A stretch of 64,000 nt of DNA, taken from Pantoea phytobeneficialis (lineage in GTDB: Bacteria; Pseudomonadota; Gammaproteobacteria; Enterobacterales; Enterobacteriaceae). Made by a program: the position numbers and the translations under genes. The DNA lies in assembly GCF_009728735.1 (NCBI RefSeq), contig NZ_CP024636.1, positions 4,070,754 to 4,134,753 on the forward strand, written 5' to 3'. Shown piece by piece: positions 26,041 through 35,290 of the stretch. The notes under the pieces were generated by a model. That model was not told where the DNA came from. It made no database searches and saw only the letters and a list, made by a program, of their open reading frames with translations. The first letter of the stretch is position 1, and the number at the start of each line of letters is the position of its first letter.

Positions 26041-26973
26041 ATGAATATCATCAGTATTATTATGTCGGCGGGCAAAGCCTCGGTGGATGTGGCGCTGTAT
26101 ACGCTGATTCCCATCATGGTTGTTATGTTATTTGTGATGAAATATCTGGAGGCAAAAGGCGTACTCGATTTTATTGTTCGTCATACCACGCCGTTATTAA
26201 AACCTTTGGGTATTACCGGGCTGGCGTTATTTGCCCTCATCCAGTTAAATTTTGTCAGTTTCGCCGCTCCGCTCGCCGCCCTGGCGATTATGGAAAAACG
26301 TGGCACCTCCGATCGCCATATGGCTGCCACGCTCAGCATGTTATTTGCCATGGGCCAGGCAAATGCCTTTTATCCTTTGATTCCTGCCGGTCTGCATTGG
26401 GGGGCGGCCATACTGATCTCGATTTGTGGGGGCATCGTGGCGGCTTCCACCACTTACCACTTTTTTGGTCGTAAGCTCCCTGCCGTCGCGCTGCGTGATG
26501 AAGACGAAGGGATCAGTCATAACGAAGCGAAGCCCGGCCTGATTGCCATTATCAATAATGCCGGTTCCGATGCGATTCGTCTGGCGCTTGGCTCGCTACC
26601 GATGTTGATCCTCTCCTTATCGGTAGTCGGCATTCTGAAAGAGGCCGGTGGCGTAGAATTGCTGACCCGGTGGTTGTCTCCGTTGCTGGATCGGCTGAAT
26701 ATTTCCGAGGTCTACATTCTGCCCGCGCTCACCAAATGCCTGGCAGGCGGCACGGCCTACTATGGCGTCATTGCGGGTCTGGTGGAAAAAGGGTTGTACA
26801 GCGCCCACAATATTAACGCGTCGGCAGGTTTGCTTATCCAGACCTTCGACCTGCCCGGCATCGGCATTTTCCTCGGGCTGTCCAGTCGCTTCCCACGACT
26901 GTTCCGTTTCGCCGTACCGGGTATTCTGTTAGGTATCGCGCTGCGCGCCACGGCGCATTCTCTCCTTTTTTAA
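26041..26973 (+). CDS. Nucleoside-recognition (Gate) domain inner-membrane protein
   Basis: 310 residues with roughly 8-9 membrane helices and two Gate-type (nucleoside recognition/SpmA-like) halves, comparable to E. coli YjiG plus YjiH fused in one chain. Halves are visible around FAAPLAALAIMEKRGTSDRHMAATLSMLF and LSPLLDRLNISEVYILPALTKCLAGGTAYYG. Transported molecule unknown. AAGGA lies 12 bases before the ATG, a long spacing. It stands alone: gor's terminator precedes it and a hairpin follows it. Confidence 0.75.
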   Translation: MNIISIIMSAGKASVDVALYTLIPIMVVMLFVMKYLEAKGVLDFIVRHTTPLLKPLGITGLALFALIQLNFVSFAAPLAALAIMEKRGTSDRHMAATLSMLFAMGQANAFYPLIPAGLHWGAAILISICGGIVAASTTYHFFGRKLPAVALRDEDEGISHNEAKPGLIAIINNAGSDAIRLALGSLPMLILSLSVVGILKEAGGVELLTRWLSPLLDRLNISEVYILPALTKCLAGGTAYYGVIAGLVEKGLYSAHNINASAGLLIQTFDLPGIGIFLGLSSRFPRLFRFAVPGILLGIALRATAHSLLF

Positions 26974-26979
26974 ACGCAA

Positions 26980-27012
26980 CGCTAAACCGGTAACCACCTG
27001 TTTAGCGCTTCG
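26980..27012 (+). terminator. Hairpin after the Gate-domain gene
   Basis: 8-bp perfect stem CGCTAAAC / GTTTAGCG with 12-base loop, starting 7 bases after the stop; only a weak T-rich tail follows. Confidence 0.45.
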
Positions 27013-27293
27013 ATTTTCTAAATAACACCACAGTTCTTAAGCGTTATTTAAAATTAACCCTATCTATTTTATCGTTATTTTCATCAGTTGCATGACGGTT
27101 ATTGTTAGTATTATTATCCCGAGACGATTATTGCTAAACGCTGCAATTAACCCTATAACTCTAATGGTTTGCCTGTTAATAAATAATGGCAGAGCATATC
27201 CTGAAGAAATATCGGGTTAATAACGTAATCCCTTATATTCATCGCAGGTAATATTCCTGTGCGTCATATTTTGTATGCAGATAGGGTCTTTCC
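27013..27293. other. AT-rich leader with repeated ATTAACCC boxes
   Basis: No gene seen. AATTAACCCTAT occurs at 27053-27064 and again at 27145-27156, and its inverse GGGTTAAT at 27214-27221, all upstream of the Sua5/YrdC-like gene. The three copies may be binding sites of one regulator. Confidence 0.45.
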
Positions 27294-28073
27294 ATGAGCG
27301 GTAAAAAAATAACCTGGAATGGCGGGTTACAGCACGAAGCCATCGACATTCTGGCCAAAGAGGGCGGCATGATCGTCAGCCCCACCAAGGTCGGCTACAT
27401 CATTATGACCTCCGATAAAGCCGGTCTGGAGCGCAAGTTCGAGGCGAAAAACCGTAATCGCAACAAGCCAGGCGTGGTGCTGTGCGGCTCGCTGGAGCAA
27501 CTGCGTTCCCTGGCACAGCTCAACCCGGAAATCGACGAACTGTATCAACGCCACTGGGATCAGGACATTTTGCTGGGCTGCATCTTACCGTGGCGTGAAG
27601 ATGCGTTGTCGCGTATTCCGGCTGACGGTTCCAAAGCGTTAATGATGGATGGCCGCCAGACCAGCTGTTTCGTGATTAAATTCGGCAAGCCGGGTGAAAT
27701 ACTGGCAAAAGAATTGTGGGAAAAACACGGTAAATTCTCCTTTGCCAGCTCCGCTAACCCATCCGGTCAGGGTAACCGCGGTCTGGTTGAAGGTATTGGC
27801 GAACGCATTGAATCCCGTGCCGATTTAATTATTGCTGCCAACGATTACGTGAAATCCATTCAACCCAATGACGACAACAAAGTGCGTTATGAGCAGGGAG
27901 TGATGGTGTCGATGGTGGATAATGAAGGTCGTTTAATCCCGGAGCAAAAAGGCGAGCGCAAAATCACACCCTGTCCGGTGCTGATCCGCAAAGGTCTTGA
28001 TGTTGATAAGATTATGTCGCTGCTGTCCGATATTTTCCCTTCGTGGGATTATCGTCACGGCGATTATTATTAA
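27294..28073 (+). CDS. Sua5/YciO/YrdC-domain protein of unknown role
   Basis: 259 residues. A YrdC-like fold is suggested by GGMIVSPTKVGYIIM (compare the YPT-nucleotide/threonine loop), the KNRNRNKPGVVLCGSLEQL block (compare K-x-R-x-x-KP) and FASSANPSGQGNRG (compare TSAN-SG). TsaC and Sua5 make threonylcarbamoyl-AMP for tRNA t6A; this protein differs strongly from E. coli TsaC (190 aa) and YciO and has an extra C-terminal ~70 residues ending DYRHGDYY. A carbamoyl- or aminoacyl-adenylate function in another pathway is possible. It stands alone with its own AT-rich leader, followed by REP repeats. Confidence 0.7.
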   Translation: MSGKKITWNGGLQHEAIDILAKEGGMIVSPTKVGYIIMTSDKAGLERKFEAKNRNRNKPGVVLCGSLEQLRSLAQLNPEIDELYQRHWDQDILLGCILPWREDALSRIPADGSKALMMDGRQTSCFVIKFGKPGEILAKELWEKHGKFSFASSANPSGQGNRGLVEGIGERIESRADLIIAANDYVKSIQPNDDNKVRYEQGVMVSMVDNEGRLIPEQKGERKITPCPVLIRKGLDVDKIMSLLSDIFPSWDYRHGDYY

Positions 28074-28079
28074 TTTGTA

Positions 28080-28287
28080 GCGCGATGAATCGCGCCGCGA
28101 CGAAATTTTGCAGATATTGTTCATAACAGCGCGATGAATCGCGCCGCGACGAAACTTTGCACATATTATTCATTACAGCGCGATGAATCGCGCCGCTACG
28201 AAACTTTGCAGATATTGTTCATAACAGCGCGATGAATCGCGTCGTTATGAAACTTTGCAGATACGGTAGCGGCGCGATTTATCGCGC
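28080..28287. repeat. 49-bp direct tandem array of half-REPINs plus one inverted REP
   Basis: Copies of gcgcgatgaatcgcgccg... begin at 28080, 28129, 28178 and 28227, an exact 49-bp period; each has one REP plus a spacer containing ttgcagatattgttcata. Copy 4 is degenerate (gtcgttat). An inverted REP (gtagcggcgcgatttatcgc) closes the block at 28266-28287. Confidence 0.9.
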
Positions 28288-28295
28288 AATGAAAT

Positions 28296-29312
28296 TTACC
28301 ACTCCACCGTAATCTTGCCGAAGTGACCGGCGTTTTGTTGATGCTGAAACGCGGCCGGTAGATCTCCCAGGGTGCCGTAACTGTCGCTGATCACCGGACG
28401 AATGCCGGTCTGCTCCAGTGCGCGCACAAAGTCCTGCTGCTGGCGGCGATGGCCGACAATCAATCCCTGAATGCGCGCCTGCTTTGCCATTAACAGCGAG
28501 GTAGGGATCACGCCTTCACGCCCGGTCAGCACACCGATCAACGCAATATGACCACCGACACGCACCGCTTCGATCGATTGCGCCATCGTGCCGGGACCGC
28601 CCAGCTCAATCACCACATCCGCACCCTGACCCTGCGTCAATTGCTGCACCGCTTTGCCCCACTCCGGCGTGCTGCGATAGTTAATCACCTCATCCGCGCC
28701 CAGCTCGCGCGCACGCGCCAGCTTTTCATCGGACGAGGAGGTGACGATCACCCGAGCGCCCATGCTTTTGGCAATTTGCAGCGCGGTGATGGACACGCCA
28801 CCGGTACCCAGCGTCAGAATGGTATCACCCGCTTTGATCTGCGCATCACCCACCAAGGCGCGCCAGGCCGTCAGACCGGAGGTAGTGATGGTCGCCGCTT
28901 CCGCATGTCGCCAGCCTTTTGGTGCCAGGGTGAAGTGGCTGGCCGGACGCACCACCACTTCTGCGGCAAAACCGTGCGCACCATCGCCCGGTGTTTGGGC
29001 AAAGTTTCCGACCTGAGCCGAGGATAATCCGTCTTGCCACTGCGGGAAGAAGCCGGATACCACATGATCGCCCACCTTAAATTCGCTGACGCCAGCGCCA
29101 ATCTCTTCCACCACCCCCGCGCCGTCTGCCATCATAATGCGGCCATCAGCGGTCGGAATGGCCCCCTGGGCGACCAGTAAATCGTGGAAATTCAGTGAAG
29201 TGGCATGAATTGCCACCCGGATTTCACCCGGCCCAGGTTTGCCGGGGTCCGGCAGGTCCACCAATTGCAAATTCTCCAGTCCACCGGGGCTTTTTAAGAT
29301 CATCGCTTGCAT
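28296..29312 (-). CDS. Zinc-independent MDR-family NAD(P)H oxidoreductase (quinone-oxidoreductase-like)
   Basis: 338-residue medium-chain dehydrogenase/reductase. N-terminal GroES-like domain (ATSLNFHDLLVAQG, DGAGVVEEIGAGV) and Rossmann domain (LTLGTGGVSITALQIAKSMGARVIVTS). The structural and catalytic zinc cysteines are missing, so it belongs to the quinone oxidoreductase/enoyl reductase side and probably reduces quinones or activated alkenes with NADPH. Clear ATG start. Monocistronic; the stop lies just beyond the REP cluster. Confidence 0.87.
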   Translation of the reverse strand: MQAMILKSPGGLENLQLVDLPDPGKPGPGEIRVAIHATSLNFHDLLVAQGAIPTADGRIMMADGAGVVEEIGAGVSEFKVGDHVVSGFFPQWQDGLSSAQVGNFAQTPGDGAHGFAAEVVVRPASHFTLAPKGWRHAEAATITTSGLTAWRALVGDAQIKAGDTILTLGTGGVSITALQIAKSMGARVIVTSSSDEKLARARELGADEVINYRSTPEWGKAVQQLTQGQGADVVIELGGPGTMAQSIEAVRVGGHIALIGVLTGREGVIPTSLLMAKQARIQGLIVGHRRQQQDFVRALEQTGIRPVISDSYGTLGDLPAAFQHQQNAGHFGKITVEW

Positions 29313-29456
29313 TGTCAGTCATCCTCGTCAGCAAAAAGGTAAGTGTGGCAGTGATAGCGAATCCCTGCCTTTTCCGATGGTGCTCAGCATGACAAAGGAG
29401 AAGACATCACGGAAATCGTGATTTTTGATTTTAGATATCGCCAGAAATGATACCTT

Positions 29457-30593
29457 TCAGCGCAATGGCTGATAAAACGCCCGAATCTCCTGCGCCAACA
29501 ACTCTGGTTCCTCCATCGCGGTAAAATGCCCACCGCGTGGCAATTCATGCCAGTGCCGAATAGCCAGATTCTGCTCTGCCCAGTGGCGCGGCGGCGGCAT
29601 CAGGTCATACGGAAAACGCGTCAGCCCGGTCGGCACGGTGATTTTCGCCATCGGCGGAAGCGAGTGGCTGTTTTCGTAATAGAGGTTGGCTGAGGTGCCG
29701 AAGCTAGCGGTAAGCCAGTACAACATGATGTTATTGAGCAACTCATCTTTGCTGAAGCGGCCAAACACATTGCCCTGGCAATCACCCCAACTGTGGAATT
29801 TCTCCAGAATCCAGCTTGCCAGTCCGACCGGGGAATCATTGAGCGCGAATGCCAGGGTTTGCGGTTTGGTGGATTGCAGCGCCATATACGCCCCTTCCTG
29901 CGTAATCCATTTCATCGCTGCCGCCTGATAGTCGCGCGCTTCATCGGTAAGATCTGCACCGGTCGCCTGCATCAACGGGCGTACCAACCCGATATCGGTG
30001 AGGTGAATACCCACCAACCTGTCGGGATGCTGCACCGCAAGGTAGCGGGTGACGCCAGAACCAATATCGCCCCCACTGGCGGCGAAACGCGGGTAGCCCA
30101 ACTCGGTCATCAACTGCGCCCAGAGATCAGCGATTTGCGCGTTGTTAACCCCGCCCGGCGGGCAGGCCGAAAAGGCAAAGCCCGGTAGCGATGGCACGAT
30201 AACATCGAACGCATCCTCCGCCTTGCCACCAAAACGTGCCGGATCGGTCAACAGCGGGATAATTTTCTGGTAGCGCAAAAACGAATCGGGCCAGCCGTGA
30301 GTCAACAACAGCGGCAACGGGTCAGGCCCGTTGCCGCGTTGATGGACAAAATGGATCTGCGTCTCATCCTGCCGCCAGTAATAATGCCCAAGCTGGTTAA
30401 GGTCGCGCTCCTGCTGACGCCAGTCATACTGATGCAGCCAGTAATCCACCAACGCTTTCAGCTCATCAGGCGCGGTGCCTTTCTGCCACGCAGCGCCGGG
30501 CAGGGTCGCCGCCCAGCGCGTCTGGCGCAGACGCCATTCGAGGTCATCCAACTGTGATTGCGCGATATCAATCTGAAACGATTGCACAGACAT
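29457..30593 (-). CDS. Epoxide hydrolase (EHN family alpha/beta-hydrolase)
   Basis: 378 residues. The N-terminal EHN domain (residues ~5-110, FQIDIAQSQLDDLEWRLRQTRW, DYWLHQYDWR) and hydrolase core with oxyanion HGWPDSF (99-105), nucleophile D176 in SGGDIGSG and His in PRGGHFTAMEEPE match microsomal-type epoxide hydrolases. Aspartate as nucleophile separates it from esterases. Likely detoxifies or degrades epoxides; natural substrate unknown. Confidence 0.88.
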   Translation of the reverse strand: MSVQSFQIDIAQSQLDDLEWRLRQTRWAATLPGAAWQKGTAPDELKALVDYWLHQYDWRQQERDLNQLGHYYWRQDETQIHFVHQRGNGPDPLPLLLTHGWPDSFLRYQKIIPLLTDPARFGGKAEDAFDVIVPSLPGFAFSACPPGGVNNAQIADLWAQLMTELGYPRFAASGGDIGSGVTRYLAVQHPDRLVGIHLTDIGLVRPLMQATGADLTDEARDYQAAAMKWITQEGAYMALQSTKPQTLAFALNDSPVGLASWILEKFHSWGDCQGNVFGRFSKDELLNNIMLYWLTASFGTSANLYYENSHSLPPMAKITVPTGLTRFPYDLMPPPRHWAEQNLAIRHWHELPRGGHFTAMEEPELLAQEIRAFYQPLR

Positions 30594-30639
30594 AGCAACT
30601 CCTGGAGTTTAATCAGGCTCTGCCTCTACTGTAGTCTGC

Positions 30640-31461
30640 TCAGGCATCCGCGCCATAGGCCAGTGCTTTTTGCGTATGCAACTCCGCCAGACGATTTTGT
30701 AAGGCCATATCAATGTGCTGATAAGCGGTGCTGCCAAGTGCCAGTCGCAACGGCATCTGCGGCTGTTCCAGGGTGGCGATCATCGCTGTCACACATTTTT
30801 CTGCATCACCGAGGATGGCAAACTCCCCTGACTGCAACCTGCGTCGCAGCTCGCCCGAGGCGGTAGCGCGATAGCATTCCAGCGCCGTAGCCACATCCAG
30901 TCCGGCACCAAAGTTGGTCGCTGTCGGGCCAGGTTCCACCAACAAAAAGTCGATGCCAAAGCTCACGACCTCCTGGCGTACCGCCTCAACAAAACCCTCA
31001 ATGCCCCATTTGGTGGCGTGATACAGGCTGAAGTTGGGATAAGCCACCTGGCCGCCTTCCGACGACAATTGGGCAATGCGACCGCCGCCCTGCTGACGCA
31101 GCAGCGGAATCGCTGCACGAATCAGCTGAATTGAGCCGGTGAGGTTGGTGGCAATTTGCCGTTCAATTTGCGCATCACTCAGCTCCTCGGCGGCACCAAA
31201 CAGGCCGTAAGCGGCGTTGCTCACCACCACATCAATGCGCCCGGCGCTGGCAAAAGCTTGCGTGATGGCGGGTGCAATGGTGGCGGTCTGCGCCAGATCC
31301 AACGCGATAACCTGCAAACGTTCAGCGTAGCGTTGTTGCAGGTCAGCCATCGCCGCCACCCGACGAACGCAGGCAATCACAACATCACCACGCGCAAGTA
31401 AGCGTTCACTCATCAAACGACCCAGCCCATTGCTGGCACCGGTAATTAACCAGGTTTTCAT
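30640..31461 (-). CDS. Short-chain dehydrogenase/reductase
   Basis: 273-residue classical SDR: cofactor site TGASNGLG (residues 8-15), NAA (82-84), catalytic S133/S134, Y147 and K151 (YHATK). CVRR after the second strand favours NADP(H). Divergent from a LysR-type regulator that would be expected to control it but is frameshifted. Substrate unknown. Confidence 0.88.
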   Translation of the reverse strand: MKTWLITGASNGLGRLMSERLLARGDVVIACVRRVAAMADLQQRYAERLQVIALDLAQTATIAPAITQAFASAGRIDVVVSNAAYGLFGAAEELSDAQIERQIATNLTGSIQLIRAAIPLLRQQGGGRIAQLSSEGGQVAYPNFSLYHATKWGIEGFVEAVRQEVVSFGIDFLLVEPGPTATNFGAGLDVATALECYRATASGELRRRLQSGEFAILGDAEKCVTAMIATLEQPQMPLRLALGSTAYQHIDMALQNRLAELHTQKALAYGADA

Positions 31462-31556
31462 CTTTGTTTCCTCCTGTTGAAAACCTGATGGTAGATCGCT
31501 TTACTGGTGGTTATCGTCTCCCTAATCGCGCATGACCTGGTGAGGAAAAACCACCA

Positions 31557-32427
31557 ATGAGAAGACCTTCGTGGCATGAACTGCAAGCCATCAGAACGCT
31601 GGCGGAGCAGCGCAGCTTTCGCCGCGCCGCCGAAATGCTCGGGCTAAAACGTTCCTCACTCAGCCATCTGGTAAAAGGGTTGGAACACAATCTGGGTGTG
31701 CAGTTGTTTCAGCGCACCACGCGGAGCGTGGCACTGACCGAGGCCGGTCAACGGTTACTCAGTCGGCTGACGCCGCTATTGAATGAGATGGACGAGGTGC
31801 TGTTTGACGTCAGCGCTCAGCGCCAGCGATGCGGCAATTGGCTTACTGCTAACGCATGTTATTCCGGCGTTCAGCGTCCAATATCCGCAAATAGAACTGG
31901 ACCTCGCCGCGCAGGGTGCACTGGTGGATATCACCGCGCAGGGTTTTGATGCCGGCATTCGGCTGATTGAAGACGTGCCGCAGGATATGGTGGCAGTGCC
32001 GCTTGGCGGCCCGCTGACGTTTGTTACCGTGGCAGCCGGGGCTTACCTCGCTGATCATCCGCCGGTACAGCATCCGCAGGATTTACAGCAGCACCAGTGC
32101 ATCCGCCAGCGGCTGCCGAGTGGCAAACGCTATCGCTGGGAATATCAACGGCAGGGGGAGTCGCTGGAAATGGATGTGCCGGGTACGCTGACACTCGACA
32201 GTAACGCGCTGATGGCCCAGGCGGCTATCAGCGGTTTAGGTATCGCTTACCTGCCGCTGCCGTACGCCAGCGCAGGATTAGCCAACGGCCAGCTGGTGGA
32301 GTTGCTGGCCGAGTGGCGTGTGCAGTCGGCGGGCATCGCCTTGTGGTTTCCACCTAACCGCCATCAGTCGATGGCGCTACGGCTGTTTATCGATGCCCTG
32401 AAAACGTATCTGCCCTATTACAGCTGA
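31557..32427 (+). pseudogene. LysR-family regulator broken by an internal frameshift/deletion
   Basis: The N-terminal helix-turn-helix (ELQAIRTLAEQRSFRRAAEML..LSHLVKGLE, NLGVQLFQRTTRSVALTEAG) is encoded in one frame up to about 31830; the effector-binding domain (AAIGLLLTHVIPAF to YLPYYS) continues in the +1 frame. The usual linker and first strand (PSG-x-LRL-type, ~9 residues) between SAQRQR and AAIG is missing, so a short deletion not divisible by three, perhaps between the cgccagcg-like repeats at the junction, fused the halves out of frame. Without a sequencing error the protein would be a truncated DNA-binding fragment. Divergent from the SDR gene. Confidence 0.82.
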
Positions 32428-33059
32428 CGTTGCGGCGCTTTATGCACCATAGTGTAGGCATAATCAACGCCCATACCGTAGGCACCGCTGTGCTCACGCA
32501 CCAGGTCCATCACCGCGTCATAGGTCTCTTTGCGTGACCAGTCGCGCTGGTACTCCAGCAGCACCTGCTGCCAGGTCACCGGCACCGCACCCGCCTGCAC
32601 CATCCGTTGTACCGAACGTTCGTGGGCATCCACGCTGGTGCCGCCTGAGGTGTCAGTCACCACATAGACTTCATAACCCGCTTTCAGCGCCATCAGTGCC
32701 GGGAAGGTCAGGCACACTTCGGTCCACAGCGCAGAGATAATCAGCTTTTTACGTCCGGTTTTTTCTACCGCGGCAACAAATTTGGCATCTTCCCATGAGT
32801 TCATTGAGGTTCGCTCAATCGGCTTCGCTTCCGGGTGTACCGCCAGCAGTTCCGGCCAGATGTAGCCGCTAAAGCTTTCGGTTTCCACCGAGGTGTAAAT
32901 CACCGGCACGTCGAAAATCTTGCCCGCTTTTGCCAGGGCAACGGTGTTATTTTTGAGCTGCTGGCGATCGATATTGGCCACGCCAAATGCCATCTGCGGC
33001 TGGTGGTCGATGAAGATCAGGGTAGAGTTTTGCGGGTCGAGCAGGTCAAGTTTAGACAT
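32418..33059 (-). CDS. Isochorismatase-family cysteine hydrolase (YcaC-like)
   Basis: 213 residues. Isochorismatase fold with D18 (FIDHQ) and the nucleophile C116 in ALWTEVCLTFPAL, the same context as E. coli YcaC, a hydrolase of unknown substrate. Catalytic lysine is probably K79 or a neighbour. C-terminal ~30 residues extend past YcaC. Its 3' end overlaps the end of the convergent LysR pseudogene by 10 bases. ATG at 33059 with GAGGAATT upstream. Confidence 0.88.
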   Translation of the reverse strand: MSKLDLLDPQNSTLIFIDHQPQMAFGVANIDRQQLKNNTVALAKAGKIFDVPVIYTSVETESFSGYIWPELLAVHPEAKPIERTSMNSWEDAKFVAAVEKTGRKKLIISALWTEVCLTFPALMALKAGYEVYVVTDTSGGTSVDAHERSVQRMVQAGAVPVTWQQVLLEYQRDWSRKETYDAVMDLVREHSGAYGMGVDYAYTMVHKAPQRQL

Positions 33060-33297
33060 GGTAAATTCCTCAGCGGTATAGGTTTTGTGTGTTGTGTCGT
33101 TGAGATGAACTTTAAAAAAAGCCGTGCTGAAGAGATAACGGAAAGAATTTTATAAGTTGTTCAAAACGATTTTAGAAGATTGATTTAATTGAAAAAAACA
33201 ACCTCCCCCTCGCCAAAAGCCTGCGAAACAACGTTGATCAGTCGGTGAAGACAGGCGTAACCTGTGATCACAAAATCAAAAATTCACCATCGCAAAA

Positions 33298-34212
33298 ATG
33301 ATTGTTCGCCCCCACCAGCATTGGTTCCTGCGGCTGTTTGACTGGCATGGTTCGGTGCTCACCAGCATCCTGTTCCGTCTGTCACTCAACCTGCTGATGT
33401 CGCTTGTCGCCATCCTCGGTTTTCCCTGGTATGAAACGCTCGGTATCCATCTGACCACCGCGCCGTTTAGCCTGATTGGTGTGTCGATCGCCATCTTCCT
33501 TGGCTTTCGTAACAACGCCAGCTACGCACGCTTTACCGAAGCCCGCACCCTGTGGGGGACATTGCTGATTACCCAGCGCTCCCTGTTGCGCCAGGTAAAA
33601 AGTATTCGCACGCTCAGCCTGGATCAGGCGCGTGAATTTGCCGATCTGCAAATTGCCTTCAATCTGAGCCTGAAACATCAACTTCGCCGCACGGACCCGC
33701 TGACGGATTTGCAGCGCACCCTGCCGCCGCGCTGGCACAATGCGGTGCTACATCAGCCGCTGGCGACCACGCAGATTTTGATGTGTATGGGGGAGTGGCT
33801 GGCGCAACAACGGCATGAAGGTCATGTGTCGGATATTGTCTGGCAAAGCATCGATGAGAACCTGAATCATCTTTCCACGATACTGGGCGGATGCGATCGT
33901 ATCGCCAGCACGCCGATTCCTTTTGCCTACAGTTTGATTCTGCACCGTACCGTGTATCTGTTCTGCACCCTGCTGCCTTTTGCGCTGGTGTCAGATCTGC
34001 ACGCCATGACGCCACTGGTGTCGGTGTTTATCTCCTACACCTTTTTGTCGCTGGAATCGTTGGCGGAGGAACTGGAAGACCCGTTTGGTACCGCGCCGAA
34101 TGACCTACCGTTGGACGCCATTTGTGTGGCGATTGAGCGTAACCTGAAGGCGATGAACGGTGATCCGTTGCCGGAACCGTTGCAGCCGGATAAATATTTT
34201 AATCTTACGTAA
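33298..34212 (+). CDS. Bestrophin-family channel (YneE-like)
   Basis: 304 residues, the same length as E. coli YneE (UPF0187). Four membrane helices and the bestrophin hallmark regions (LSLNLLMSLVAILG, FLGFRNNASYARFTEARTLWG, and late LESLAEELEDPFGTAPNDLPL). Bacterial bestrophins are pentameric ion channels, in some cases cation-selective. The convergent esterase gene ends 8 bases away. Confidence 0.9.
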   Translation: MIVRPHQHWFLRLFDWHGSVLTSILFRLSLNLLMSLVAILGFPWYETLGIHLTTAPFSLIGVSIAIFLGFRNNASYARFTEARTLWGTLLITQRSLLRQVKSIRTLSLDQAREFADLQIAFNLSLKHQLRRTDPLTDLQRTLPPRWHNAVLHQPLATTQILMCMGEWLAQQRHEGHVSDIVWQSIDENLNHLSTILGGCDRIASTPIPFAYSLILHRTVYLFCTLLPFALVSDLHAMTPLVSVFISYTFLSLESLAEELEDPFGTAPNDLPLDAICVAIERNLKAMNGDPLPEPLQPDKYFNLT

Positions 34213-34220
34213 GCCACAGC

Positions 34221-35120
34221 TTAGCCCAGATGGTCCAGCCAGCGCGTATAAGCCTGATCCCACAGTGCCGCTGGCGTTCCCGCTTTACCCAGGCCAAAAC
34301 CGTGCCCGCCACTGCTCAGCTCGATCAGCTCCACTGGCACGCGCATACGGCGGCAGGTATCACGCATTAATTCGGTGTTATACGGATTAGAGGTGTGGTC
34401 ATCTTCCGCCTGCGCCAGAAAGGTGGGCGGATAGTTGTGGGTAACAAAGTTCTGTACCGACCAGTTGGCCTCTTCCGCCGGGGTGGCGTTTTTCCCCACC
34501 ATCATCAAATGGGTGTTGGTGTGCTGATACGGTGCTTCAAGGGTGATCACCGGATAGATCAGGCCGACGCTGTCCACTTTCGGCACCACCTCATCAAGCG
34601 GGTCCTGCGCCGGATAGCTGTCGAAATCAGGGCGAGCCGCCGCCATTCCCAGCAGATGACCGCCCGCCGAGAATCCCAGCACATGGACTTTGCGTTCAAA
34701 GGAACGGACCAGACGAATCGCGCGCTGCGCATCCTGCAACGGGGCCAGATGGCCCGCCTGCCACTTCTCGCCCGGTAAGCGGTAACTCAGCACATAGGCG
34801 GTGTAGCCGTTGGCATTGAGCCAGCGCGCTACGGGCCAGGCCTCGCGCCCCATACCGATCCATTTATAACCGCCGCCCGCCGCAATCAGCACCGCTTCGC
34901 CATTGGGATTTTCCGGGCGAAAACGCTGGATAGCCGGGGAAACAATGTTGGACCAGGAACCGTTGGCACTGACACGCAGCAAACCCGATGGGCCTCCGCC
35001 GCCGGGCGGATCTTCCGGCCAGAGAGGGATAATGTCATCACGGGCAAACAGTTTGCCTGTGGTCATCGAAAGTACTGTTGCCCCGGTTGCCAGCAAAAGG
35101 CGGCGACGCGTTATCATCAT
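34221..35120 (-). CDS. Exported alpha/beta-hydrolase (BD-FAE/acetyl-esterase type)
   Basis: 299 residues. N-terminal TAT-like signal RRRLLLATGATVLSM, then IIPLWPEDPPGG, typical of exported carbohydrate acetyl-esterases. Nucleophile elbow GFSAGGH, Asp in AEDDHTS and His in SSGGHGFGLG. The family includes xylan or pectin acetylesterases and other periplasmic esterases; substrate not resolvable. Confidence 0.83.
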   Translation of the reverse strand: MMITRRRLLLATGATVLSMTTGKLFARDDIIPLWPEDPPGGGGPSGLLRVSANGSWSNIVSPAIQRFRPENPNGEAVLIAAGGGYKWIGMGREAWPVARWLNANGYTAYVLSYRLPGEKWQAGHLAPLQDAQRAIRLVRSFERKVHVLGFSAGGHLLGMAAARPDFDSYPAQDPLDEVVPKVDSVGLIYPVITLEAPYQHTNTHLMMVGKNATPAEEANWSVQNFVTHNYPPTFLAQAEDDHTSNPYNTELMRDTCRRMRVPVELIELSSGGHGFGLGKAGTPAALWDQAYTRWLDHLG

Positions 35121-35240
35121 GCTGTGAAGCCACTGTCAGGAAAGGGACAGCCTTGAGGCTGTGTCTCGTTATGGTGATGCAAGTCCAATGCCAAACGCTG
35201 GCGATTATGTACGCAATCTGTACAAAAAAGCTATAAAAAA

Positions 35241-35258
35241 CGCGCCAAAAATGGCGCG
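35241..35258 (-). terminator. Terminator of the small exported protein gene
   Basis: CGCGCCA / TGGCGCG stem; on the minus strand it is followed by TTTTTT (aaaaaa at 35235-35240), 33 bases after the stop at 35291. Confidence 0.75.
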
Positions 35259-35290
35259 AATTTTAGGGCTACCCCGGTCGAGAAAAAGAT

